A DNA stretch of 64,000 nucleotides from an uncultured Opitutales bacterium (GTDB lineage Bacteria > Verrucomicrobiota > Verrucomicrobiia > Opitutales > Seribacteraceae): the NCBI GenBank assembly GCA_943789375.1, contig CALSTX010000002.1:1-64000 (forward strand), written 5' to 3'. A model generated the notes under the pieces. That model worked only from the letters and a program-made list of their open reading frames with translations. It was not told the origin of the DNA and made no database searches. This document shows, in pieces, positions 24,941 through 32,829 of the stretch (the first letter of the stretch is position 1; every line of letters begins with the position of its first letter). Made by a program: the position numbers and the translations under genes.

Positions 24941-26263
24941 TTAAACATGTATGACGCCGAGCCCAAATCCCTCTTGATGGGATTCCGTTTTGTAATTTTT
25001 TGAAATTTCTTTCCAGAATTCTTTTACGCCAAAGTCTTCTCTTTCTACCAAAATGTCATGAAGGAGAATCATTCCACCTTTTTTAATTTTGGGGAGCCAG
25101 TTCCCAAAATCGTTTCGCACACTCTGATACTCATGGCTCCCGTCGATGTGAAGGAGATCAATAGAGGAAGTTTCAAATGATTTTAGGGCTTCTGTGAAAT
25201 CTATCCTCAGGAAAGTTGAGTTTTGGGAATGAAACTCTTGGTTGTATTCATTGACCTCCTGAAAAACATCATCTCCATAAAACCCTGCTTGCTTGTCTCC
25301 TTGCCAATGATCAACGCCATAAAGTTGGGTATTGAGTTCGAGTTCATCGCAGGCTTGGCAGAAAGTGAAATACGAATCACCGTAATGAACACCAAGTTCT
25401 ACTATAATTTCTGGTCTAAATTTCTTAACTAAGTTGTAGGCAAAGTCTCGATGAGGGTGCCAAGAAGTTATTGTGGACTCAAATCGAGGGCAAAAACTAG
25501 ATGGAAGTTGGGATTTTAGCTGCTTAATTGGGGCTAGAACAGAAAGGCATTCCTTTTTTTGTTTTGTAGTAATTATATGATCTTTTAATCGAGGGAAACT
25601 AAAAAGATGGAATATGTCATGAAACAATTGATCCATGTTATTTTGAATAATAGGTTCCATTTCCGTTAGAATCATTTGGACAGACTTTTCAACATCACAA
25701 CTGTCATAAGGACCGGTCAATTCAAGGTTGTGCACCCCCAGTTTTTGGTCGTAGGAGATAGTCATTCCATAGAGGGGCACTTTCGCCAGCTTTGCCAACC
25801 TGGCAGGGGCTGTTTGTAGTAAAATGTCATTGTATAAAAATGTAAAAGGATGAAATTTATGCTTCTTCCCTATCTCAGCAACGTCAAGAGCAGCTCCAAC
25901 GAAACTGCCTTTTTTTAGGGAAGCAAGTATTTCAGAGGATTTTGTATGGTTAGAGAGAAACATTTTTTCGGAGTACAACCGGTTCGAAATTTTGTGTACC
26001 TCCTTCCAGAACTTACTTTCCTCTCTATCCATTACCTTAAAGTTCTCAGTCGAAGCAATGGCAGTGTATTTTATTCCGAGTTGAGCAATTAATGAAACTC
26101 CCGAGAGAAAAAAACTTCCAAAGTGTAAAAATAAGAAAACTCCACCCTTTGATTTATCTAGTTTAGTTGCTCCTGTAATCGATACATGATGGGTTGCATA
26201 TTCCTTGCTGTAGCAAGCAAATTCTTCACGCATGAAAGTTGAAAAATTAAAAGGTTTAGTCAT
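24941..26263 (-). CDS. LpxL-like acyltransferase domain fused to class I SAM methyltransferase
   Basis: Residues about 1-235 resemble the lysophospholipid/LpxL-type acyltransferase fold: GGVFLFLHFGSFFLSGVSLI, KKGSFVGAALDV and TAPARLAKLAKVPLYGMTIS. The catalytic HX4(D/E) of that family is here H-F-G-S-F-F, so the acidic residue is missing. Residues about 270-440 are a methyltransferase of the Methyltransf_24 type: IIVELGVHYGDSYF (motif I), YGVDHWQGDKQAGF, SIDLLHIDGSHEYQSVRNDF and GGMILLHDI. The start is ATG 26263; a GTG at 26311 would add 16 residues. It sits at the edge of the glycan locus. The fusion suggests a cytoplasmic enzyme or scaffold acting on a lipid-linked or glycan substrate (inference). 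Confidence 0.7.
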   Translation of the reverse strand: MTKPFNFSTFMREEFACYSKEYATHHVSITGATKLDKSKGGVFLFLHFGSFFLSGVSLIAQLGIKYTAIASTENFKVMDREESKFWKEVHKISNRLYSEKMFLSNHTKSSEILASLKKGSFVGAALDVAEIGKKHKFHPFTFLYNDILLQTAPARLAKLAKVPLYGMTISYDQKLGVHNLELTGPYDSCDVEKSVQMILTEMEPIIQNNMDQLFHDIFHLFSFPRLKDHIITTKQKKECLSVLAPIKQLKSQLPSSFCPRFESTITSWHPHRDFAYNLVKKFRPEIIVELGVHYGDSYFTFCQACDELELNTQLYGVDHWQGDKQAGFYGDDVFQEVNEYNQEFHSQNSTFLRIDFTEALKSFETSSIDLLHIDGSHEYQSVRNDFGNWLPKIKKGGMILLHDILVEREDFGVKEFWKEISKNYKTESHQEGFGLGVIHV

Positions 26264-26494
26264 GAAAGATAAATTTTTAAAAGTTTTATTCGGAAATAAA
26301 AAAATGCACACTATTTTCTAATCCTGCAAATGGTGAATATTTAAATCTTTAAGAGACATTTTGACGGGTGTTTTACATTTAATTTCACAATTTGTGTATA
26401 CTGTGGCTTTTTAACTAAGTTCACAATGGTAACAGATATAGTTGCTTGAAAAGAAAGAAAAGTTGATACATTCCATATTGTTATTGAAATTGCA

Positions 26495-29365
26495 ATGAAA
26501 CTAAGGATGATTGCCTCTATGTTAAGGATTTCTTTGTTTGCGACGCTAGCATTATTCACTGCTTTTAAGATTTTTTCGAGTCAAGCACCTACAGGAATTC
26601 TATTTTCCTCAAGTATTGCAAATGCTTCCAATATTTCTTCTACGAAGTCATTAAACTTGGTTGATCTTGATGGAGATGGAGACCTCGATCTTTTATCGGA
26701 AACATCATCAGGAGAATTCTTTTTAGATGCCAACCTGGATGGTGCTTTTTCAACATCACAAAAGCTTTACCCGCAGGGTGAAACCATCATTAAGATTTTC
26801 AACCCGGAAGAAAGTATAGGCGTTTTCCATGCCTACGATCCTGATGACCCCACATCCCAAGGGAGTTATGATTTTGAACTCGTAACTGGAACCGGTGATA
26901 TCTCTAACGATCATTTCAATCTTTCTTCCAATGGTGATCTCGAAACCAATGCCAACCTTCCTGCGGGAGAATATTCCTTGCGGGTTCGTGTTACTGATTC
27001 CACCGGTTTGTTTTTAGAGCGATCATTCAAAATCCTCAAGGAAGACGAACTGCATGGTCTCGTGCTGACCCCTTATATCCCGCTAAGCATTTCACCCCCC
27101 GGATATCAAAGTTCCAACTTGAGCGGAACGGAATCTATGTTCTTGGTAGATTTGGATAAAGATGGAGATTTAGATCTGATTGCTGAAGACCTGGTTGGTC
27201 GCTTCTTCCTAAATCACAATCATATGGGAAGCTTTTCAAGAAATTTACTGTTGTTCCCTAACCCGACAATCTCATTTGAAATAAATGCCACAATTGGCTC
27301 TTCTATTGCTTCAGCTTTGGCAATCGCATCCGACAATCTTGATTCCTCCCCAAAGACTTCTTTCGCATTAACGAATGATACTGCTTATCCCGATAATCAA
27401 TACTTCACCATCAATTCTGATGGTACGCTTCTACTTCAAGGGGCCCCATCACCAGGTATGCTATTGATTAAGATTCAAGCAACGAATAGTGCAGGTCAGT
27501 CTGTATCTTCCATCTTTAAGCTAGAAGCATTGGAACCTGAGAGATTCGCCCCGTCATTAATAAAGATCACCAATGCATCCATAGTGGAGAATTCAAGTGT
27601 GGGAACCATTGTCGGGAAATTACAGGCTGAGGATCCCAATCCTGGGGCAACTCATGTTTTTTCCCTCGTGGATACAGATAGGAATTTTGAAGTTTCTGAA
27701 ACGGGCGAGGTCACATCCCTGAAGGTTTTTGATTATGAATACCAGGGGAAATACACAATATGGGTAAAAGCTACGAATCAATATGGTAAATCTATTGAGC
27801 AGGATATCGAAATCGATATTGCCGATGTAAAGGAAGACTTTGATCAGGACGGTATAGAAGATCACATCGATACGGATGACGATAATGATGGATTTACAGA
27901 CCTTCAGGAAACAGAACTTGGTAAAGACCCATTTAATCTCAAAGACTTCCCTCAATTTCCACCTAGTGGAATTTTAATTAGCGTTAAAACTGTGGAAGAA
28001 AATAAACTCATTGGATCAGTGATTGGATACCTGGAGGCTTCAGGTTTGAATATTGGAGTTTCTCACGATTTTAAATTAATTTTGGAAGCAGAAAATACTT
28101 TACCTATCAAAGTAGAAACCAACGGAAGTCTTGTGATCTCTGACCTCATTGATTACGAGAAACGAGAGTTGTTATCTTTTAAAGTCCGTGCAACCAATGA
28201 ATTTGGGCTTTATTTGGATCAGGATTTTGAAATTGAAGTCTTAGATGTGGATGAAGTGAAGAGAGCGATGCCCCGAACTTCTCATGTCTCCGTTTTACCT
28301 GATGGGAAAGTTGAATTGTATGGAGAATTACTGTCGGATGGGAATAGTGATGAGGTGGAAACTGGGTTTTTGATTGGTTCAAGATTGTCGCTGTCTATTG
28401 AAGATCCTGCTACGACCAAATTAACTGCCACTTTTGATCCTGCAATGTCTACATTTACTTATTCCTACGAGCCCCAAGTTACTGGGAAAATGTATTTCAG
28501 AAGTTATGCCTTAAATGAAAAAGGCTTAGTTTTGGGGTCAGTTCGAAGGTTTAGCGTGGAAAAACAGCCCAGTTACGAGGAAGAGCAGTATGGTATCTGG
28601 GGTGGTTTCCTTGATCCTGAAAATGGTTGGCTTGTATCTGATTGGTTCGGGGCAGTGAAAGTCTATCCAAATGGATGGATTTTTCATCATGAGCTGGGTT
28701 GGATTTTCTCTTCAAAAGCATCCAATGGGGTTTGGTTATGGCGGGAGCAAAATGGTTGGCTTTGGACGGGAGAAGGAATCTTTCCTTTCTTCTATAAAAA
28801 TCAGGTGCAGAACTGGCTGTACTATTTTGCCGGAGGTAATGAAAATCGTTATTTTTATGATTACCATCTGGAAACCCTATTTGATTACAACGCCGTTCAT
28901 TATGAAGTTTCTTCAACGGAGGAGGTTTCTGATGCAATCCTTACCACCCAGACAGGTAAGGTTGTGGTTGAGGAAATAGGAGGGAGCTATCGTTACAAAA
29001 ACCTCGATGGCACCACCACCTGGACTGTTTTACAAAATGAAACTGGTGGATGGCAGATAAGAACAGGGTTTCATGAAAATGGACAAACATACGGTACAGA
29101 GGGAGCCTTTGAGAAACTTCCTGATGCCGATTACATGGTACATGGTTATGAAATTGATGGAGATGGAGTTTATATTTATCAATACAAGTGGTTAGATGAT
29201 ATTTACTCTACATACTACAAAATAGAATCTGTAGAAAATGGCGTAGTGACTTCCAATTACGGACCATCTAGAGACCAGTTATCTAGACAAAGTTACTTTT
29301 TTACTGATAAGGCTACAGCTGAAGAATTTTATAAATCCAAGCATCAACTGGTGGAGTCTAACTAG
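26495..29365 (+). CDS. Modular surface protein with cadherin-like domains and Trp-rich C-terminal module
   Basis: 956 residues, intact. Signal peptide (MIASMLRISLFATLALFTAF). FG-GAP/VCBS-like Ca sites at about 56-66 (LVDLDGDGDLDLL) and 215-226 (LVDLDKDGDLDLI), each followed by cadherin-like stretches; a cadherin-like domain at about 355-445 (NASIVENSSVGTIVGKLQAE); a TSP3 segment at 447-476 (DFDQDGIEDHIDTDDDNDGF); another cadherin-like domain at about 488-585; an FN3-like domain at about 590-690; then a Trp-rich module at about 697-800 (GWIFHHELGWIFSS, GVWLWREQNGWLWTGEG). The last three elements match the end of the protein at 1-4356. A further C-terminal 150 residues are unlike anything I recognise. 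Probably exported and surface-attached. Confidence 0.85.
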   Translation: MKLRMIASMLRISLFATLALFTAFKIFSSQAPTGILFSSSIANASNISSTKSLNLVDLDGDGDLDLLSETSSGEFFLDANLDGAFSTSQKLYPQGETIIKIFNPEESIGVFHAYDPDDPTSQGSYDFELVTGTGDISNDHFNLSSNGDLETNANLPAGEYSLRVRVTDSTGLFLERSFKILKEDELHGLVLTPYIPLSISPPGYQSSNLSGTESMFLVDLDKDGDLDLIAEDLVGRFFLNHNHMGSFSRNLLLFPNPTISFEINATIGSSIASALAIASDNLDSSPKTSFALTNDTAYPDNQYFTINSDGTLLLQGAPSPGMLLIKIQATNSAGQSVSSIFKLEALEPERFAPSLIKITNASIVENSSVGTIVGKLQAEDPNPGATHVFSLVDTDRNFEVSETGEVTSLKVFDYEYQGKYTIWVKATNQYGKSIEQDIEIDIADVKEDFDQDGIEDHIDTDDDNDGFTDLQETELGKDPFNLKDFPQFPPSGILISVKTVEENKLIGSVIGYLEASGLNIGVSHDFKLILEAENTLPIKVETNGSLVISDLIDYEKRELLSFKVRATNEFGLYLDQDFEIEVLDVDEVKRAMPRTSHVSVLPDGKVELYGELLSDGNSDEVETGFLIGSRLSLSIEDPATTKLTATFDPAMSTFTYSYEPQVTGKMYFRSYALNEKGLVLGSVRRFSVEKQPSYEEEQYGIWGGFLDPENGWLVSDWFGAVKVYPNGWIFHHELGWIFSSKASNGVWLWREQNGWLWTGEGIFPFFYKNQVQNWLYYFAGGNENRYFYDYHLETLFDYNAVHYEVSSTEEVSDAILTTQTGKVVVEEIGGSYRYKNLDGTTTWTVLQNETGGWQIRTGFHENGQTYGTEGAFEKLPDADYMVHGYEIDGDGVYIYQYKWLDDIYSTYYKIESVENGVVTSNYGPSRDQLSRQSYFFTDKATAEEFYKSKHQLVESN

Positions 29366-29405
29366 TTTGCCTGAACACAAACATTTATGTTACTAGAGAA
29401 AATTA

Positions 29406-29678
29406 CTAAGATGCTTCTCTAATTTTTTCTTTTTCTGCTTCTGCTTTGGCTTCAAGTTTAGCAACTTCCTGGGCCAGTATTGTCCGGGCTTCTTCCGCTT
29501 CACTTAGATCACTTTTGGCGAGCGCATCCTGTACGCTTTTTTCTAAAAATATTTTCCGTTCGGCAATCTTAGCTTGATACTTCGATTCAATTTCAGAAAT
29601 TTTTTGCTTTTGCTCGTCGGTTAATGGATTTTCATCTCCACCCATTCTTTCCATTGCTAATTCATATGAACTTTTCAT
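29406..29678 (-). CDS. Small coiled-coil protein
   Basis: 90 residues, charged and almost entirely helical by composition. There is a heptad-like run from NPLTDEQKQKISEIESKYQA through the C-terminal AKLEAKAEAEKEKIREAS, so a coiled coil is likely. No signal peptide and no membrane segment; presumably cytoplasmic. The family is not recognised by name. It lies 33 bp downstream (same strand) of the lipase-maturation-factor gene and converges with the surface-protein gene. The ATG at 29676-29678 is the only sensible start. Function unknown. Confidence 0.7.
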   Translation of the reverse strand: MKSSYELAMERMGGDENPLTDEQKQKISEIESKYQAKIAERKIFLEKSVQDALAKSDLSEAEEARTILAQEVAKLEAKAEAEKEKIREAS

Positions 29679-29711
29679 GCTTATAGTGTAGTGAAGGAAA
29701 ACGAGAATTGC

Positions 29712-31511
29712 TCAAGGTTTTTCTTGGGTTGCTTCTTCTTGAATATCTAAGGTTAAAGTATAAGTTGCCCCAGGAATCATGGAAATTTCCCATTGCATAT
29801 CTTCTGCTTCTGAAAATTTAAAATGGGAAAGTGACACCCGTAGATAACTAGGTTTGTAGTCAATTGGGTTGGTTGGTGATAGTTGTTTGAGCACATTTTG
29901 TTTGCCTTCTGCCAGTGCTTTTAGAAATAAACTAAACCATTTCGACCGTGACCGAAAGGATTGAATGAGGTGATTGTAATTGGCGATTACTTGATTTTGT
30001 ACCGCTGGAGGGGATTGTTGGAGAGCCTGGAATTCTCTGACTCCCAATACTTCCCGCAGGTTTGAAAATACAGAATCAGAATGACCCCTTACCATGATCT
30101 GTAAAAACCGACCATAGAGAAATCGCGGGAATGGGTGCTGGGCATAGTTTTCAAAGTTGAGTCCTTCAAACCACATTTGCCAATCAATACGGGGCATATG
30201 TGGACCCGTGAAACCTAAAGATTGATTTTTATGACTGGGCTTCCATTTGAATTCATAGGTCTGCCAGCTTGTACCATCTCGGCTTGCTTCGATAATAATC
30301 TCGGGCCTTGTTGTAGTCATGACCCGAAAGAGGCCATAAGAGTTAAAACAGTGGAAGGGTCTCACCTTCGCTTGTAAGCTTTGTATCCACTCAGGAACCA
30401 CAAGGGATTTATTCGAAGAAGTTTGATTGCCCTGTATATCTTTTATGAGATGAGCAAATGTGGTAGCGATCATGACAAAAGCGAAAATGCAGGCAATGCC
30501 CGTTCGTAGGGTTGGAGTAAATATTGCATTTCGCTTTTTGTACTGATTCTTTGTTTTGAACAAGGAGGAGGGGAGAAGTTGGTCATCGATTAAGGGAATG
30601 CATAAGCAAAGAGTAAGCAGGTTAAAGAATCCATAATTTCCCGATAAAAGAATAACGACTTGTAGGATAATTTGACCGATGACACCTATTCTTCTCCAAT
30701 TGCCCGGTAAAAAAAGAAAGAAAGGCAAAACCAGTTCGGTTAGGTACATCAGGAAAAGTGAAAGCTGATCAAACCAATCAGGTAAAGTATGTATCCAAGG
30801 GCTCAATGTATGAGGAATCGGTTGGGTCCAGTAATGAAAATTGAGGGCGGTTAATTCCCGCCAAGTATTGGAGCCATCCCCGTCAAAAAATGTAAATTTA
30901 ACAAGGCCGGATTCAAGCATTAGCTTGGCCAAAAGAGTGATAAGTAAAAAGCGTCCAATGATTGGGGCTACCTGTGAATCCGAAAGTTTATGAATCCGTG
31001 AAATCGGTAAAAAAGGGAGGGAGATAAGCAAGGTCTCCAGTAATAAAATATCCCATTGGAAGCTAAGGAAAGGCCCTCCCACAACCATAAGAGAAAGATA
31101 AGTGATGTAAGCAACGAGGGCACTAAGGGCAGGAATAAATCCAATTGTAAGCAACCCAGCCGAAAGTGTACCTATGGCAAAGAGTAGATCATGGTTGCTC
31201 AGAAGCGGAAGCCATAGCAGAGTCGGGCGCAGTATCCATTTGTTAGCTATTTGCTCTTGGACAGCAGGAAGGTTCTCTATGAAATCAAGATCATTTTCCC
31301 AGGCATTGATCCCTGAAGGACCGATCAGTGCGTCTGCCTGAATCCAATAAGATATAAAAGCGAAAAAACAGACTAACCCGAGGCCACGCCCAAACAACCA
31401 ATGAGCAAAGCCATAGGTGTACTTAGATTTTTCTGTAGTCTTCTTGGAGGTAGGCTTTGAACTGAATAAGGTAAGAAGGGATGCAAGTATGCTTTTCGGA
31501 ATTCGGAGCAT
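29712..31511 (-). CDS. Lipase maturation factor (LMF) family membrane protein
   Basis: About 600 residues with many hydrophobic helices in the first 400 residues (LFGRGLGLVCFFAFISYWIQ, LLFAIGTLSAGLLTIGFIPA, LSALVAYITYLSLMVV and others). Family hallmarks: GPSGINAW, RPTLLWLPLLS, GGPFLSFQWDILLLETLLI, LTELVLPFFLFLPGNWRRIG and, near the C-terminus, RIDWQMWFEGLNFENYAQHP and FLYGRFLQIMVRG. Vertebrate LMF1 helps fold lipases in the ER; the bacterial role is not established. The start is ATG 31511; a TTG at 31580 would overlap the upstream small gene by 32 bp. It probably forms an operon with the small gene upstream and the coiled-coil gene downstream. Confidence 0.85.
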   Translation of the reverse strand: MLRIPKSILASLLTLFSSKPTSKKTTEKSKYTYGFAHWLFGRGLGLVCFFAFISYWIQADALIGPSGINAWENDLDFIENLPAVQEQIANKWILRPTLLWLPLLSNHDLLFAIGTLSAGLLTIGFIPALSALVAYITYLSLMVVGGPFLSFQWDILLLETLLISLPFLPISRIHKLSDSQVAPIIGRFLLITLLAKLMLESGLVKFTFFDGDGSNTWRELTALNFHYWTQPIPHTLSPWIHTLPDWFDQLSLFLMYLTELVLPFFLFLPGNWRRIGVIGQIILQVVILLSGNYGFFNLLTLCLCIPLIDDQLLPSSLFKTKNQYKKRNAIFTPTLRTGIACIFAFVMIATTFAHLIKDIQGNQTSSNKSLVVPEWIQSLQAKVRPFHCFNSYGLFRVMTTTRPEIIIEASRDGTSWQTYEFKWKPSHKNQSLGFTGPHMPRIDWQMWFEGLNFENYAQHPFPRFLYGRFLQIMVRGHSDSVFSNLREVLGVREFQALQQSPPAVQNQVIANYNHLIQSFRSRSKWFSLFLKALAEGKQNVLKQLSPTNPIDYKPSYLRVSLSHFKFSEAEDMQWEISMIPGATYTLTLDIQEEATQEKP

Positions 31512-31548
31512 TCCGAAGAATCTAAGAATCTTAAATTGATGGCAAGGA

Positions 31549-31767
31549 TCACTTCTTTCTTTTGCGATGGAGGGATTCAACTTCTTTCATCAAGGAAGCG
31601 TAGTAATCAGGATCAAGGGCAAAAGACTCAACGGCAACAGGCTGTTGACTTTTAGCTTCCTTGGGTCGGGCTAAAGTGAAAGACTTTCTGCTATGAGGGG
31701 TGGAATAAGTGACCTTTGCACCGTCCAATAAATTCTCTGGTTCGTGGACTTGGATTAACTTAGTCAT
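31549..31767 (-). CDS. Small hypothetical protein
   Basis: 72 residues beginning MTKLIQVHEPENLLDGAKVT and ending in a basic tail (LHRKRKK). No signal peptide, no transmembrane segment, no recognised motif. The composition is ordinary coding (balanced charged and hydrophobic residues), and it sits directly upstream of, and in the same direction as, the lipase-maturation-factor gene, with 37 bp between its stop and ATG 31511. It begins just downstream of the terminator at 31813-31848. Could be a real small cytosolic protein; function unknown. Confidence 0.5.
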   Translation of the reverse strand: MTKLIQVHEPENLLDGAKVTYSTPHSRKSFTLARPKEAKSQQPVAVESFALDPDYYASLMKEVESLHRKRKK

Positions 31768-31812
31768 AAGTTATTTATATAGATTGACGGGTAAGCAGGC
31801 AAAATAACCCAC

Positions 31813-31848
31813 AAAAAAAGCCCTTACCGTAAAACGATAAGGGCTTTT
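31813..31848 (-). terminator. Rho-independent terminator
   Basis: On the - strand, AAAGCCCTTA pairs perfectly with TAAGGGCTTT across an 11-base loop and ends in a run of T. It lies 20 bp downstream of the small lipoprotein stop codon, so it ends that transcript and separates it from the operon at 31767-29406. Confidence 0.9.
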
Positions 31849-31867
31849 ATAAAGAAAGTATCGAAAC

Positions 31868-32017
31868 TTATTCGGAAGCGTTACCTTCGTGGTCGTGGGC
31901 ACCTTCTTTGCAGCATTCGCCGTCTGCTCCGCAGCACTCTGCTTCAGCAGCACCGCCGCCACAGGAGGCAAATAATCCGATGGAAAGTAATCCGAGAATG
32001 AAAAGCAAGTTTTTCAT
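31868..32017 (-). CDS. Tiny Cys/His-rich lipoprotein
   Basis: 49 residues, read from ATG 32017 to TAA 31868-31870. It starts with a lipoprotein-type signal (MKNLLFILGLLSIGLFASC) with a Cys at position 19 as the likely lipidation site, so the mature peptide is about 31 residues. The mature part has CC, CC and HDH groups (AECCGADGECCKEGAHDHEG), suggesting metal or thiol chemistry. It has its own terminator 20 bp downstream and its own 131-bp upstream region, so it is probably transcribed alone. The exact role is unknown. The alternative frame here (31771-31971) reads through the terminator and is rejected. Confidence 0.7.
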   Translation of the reverse strand: MKNLLFILGLLSIGLFASCGGGAAEAECCGADGECCKEGAHDHEGNASE

Positions 32018-32148
32018 GATAGTATCAATTTATTATGTATATTAATTATAGTTCAAAGGGTCGCGTTAACGACTTCTCCAAGGCTTTCATATCAGCCGTT
32101 TAAGTCAAGTTGAAATTCGGGGGGTAAAAAAAGGGTAGAGTCTTACTG

Positions 32149-32829
32149 TTACCGTAAAAAGTTTTGAGAGGAAGGTAAGGCTATGATTTTCTGGCCATTG
32201 GTGAGAAAAATTTGTTCGTCGCTTTCCGGTTTAATATTTTTAAGCCCGGTAAATGAGCCAAAAGCTGGAAAAATGATATGATTCTTGCCCATTAGAAAAC
32301 AGGCACTTCGTAGCCGATCCCTCCCTTTACCTTGTATAGAATAGCCCGGATGTAAGTGTCCGGCGAAATATGGTGCCGAAAAATGTGGTGCAGGATGATG
32401 CCTGCATTCCCAGCTGTATCCAGTCCATGGCTCATCGTGGCATTGGATGTTAAGCTCTGGCCATGGGTCTCCTGAGTTGAGGTCATGATTTCCCCGGATT
32501 AGATGAAGGTCTAAGGAGGAGAATTCTTCCCTCCATAGAAAAAGTAGATTTCTAAGGACCTGGGTTTTGGATTGTCTGGCATGAATGAAATCGCCGAGAA
32601 AAATAATTCTAAGTGAACCAGTTTCGTGAATGAGTCCGGATAATCTATGGATATCATCTTCTGTCGTTTGTTCGGTAATGGGAATACCGACTTTCCGAAA
32701 AGCCGCAGATTTTCCAAAATGTGGATCTGCAATAAAAAGGGTTTCTTCTTTTTCCCAATAAATTGCTTTTTCCGGGAGCAGGTGAAACCTCTCATTTTGC
32801 CAAATAACCTCGAGTGAGTTAGTCATCAT
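32149..32829 (-). CDS. pdeM: Ligase-associated DNA damage response endonuclease PdeM
   Basis: About 226 residues of the calcineurin-type metallophosphoesterase fold with all metal motifs: IADPHFGKSAAFR (DxH), FLGDFIHAR (GDxxH), IRGNHD (GNHD) and YFAGHLHPG (GHxH). This matches PdeM, a nuclease that co-occurs with an Lhr-type helicase in bacterial DNA repair clusters. The start overlaps the helicase stop as ATGATGA (ATG 32829 or 32826), indicating translational coupling. No signal peptide; cytoplasmic. The DNA ligase and exonuclease that usually complete the cluster are not in the window. Confidence 0.9.
   Translation of the reverse strand: MMTNSLEVIWQNERFHLLPEKAIYWEKEETLFIADPHFGKSAAFRKVGIPITEQTTEDDIHRLSGLIHETGSLRIIFLGDFIHARQSKTQVLRNLLFLWREEFSSLDLHLIRGNHDLNSGDPWPELNIQCHDEPWTGYSWECRHHPAPHFSAPYFAGHLHPGYSIQGKGRDRLRSACFLMGKNHIIFPAFGSFTGLKNIKPESDEQIFLTNGQKIIALPSSQNFLR

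Noticed and set aside
31771-31971. Open frame of 66 codons on the - strand
   Set aside because: It reads out of frame through the Cys/His lipoprotein gene and across the terminator; the lipoprotein frame has a proper signal and stop.
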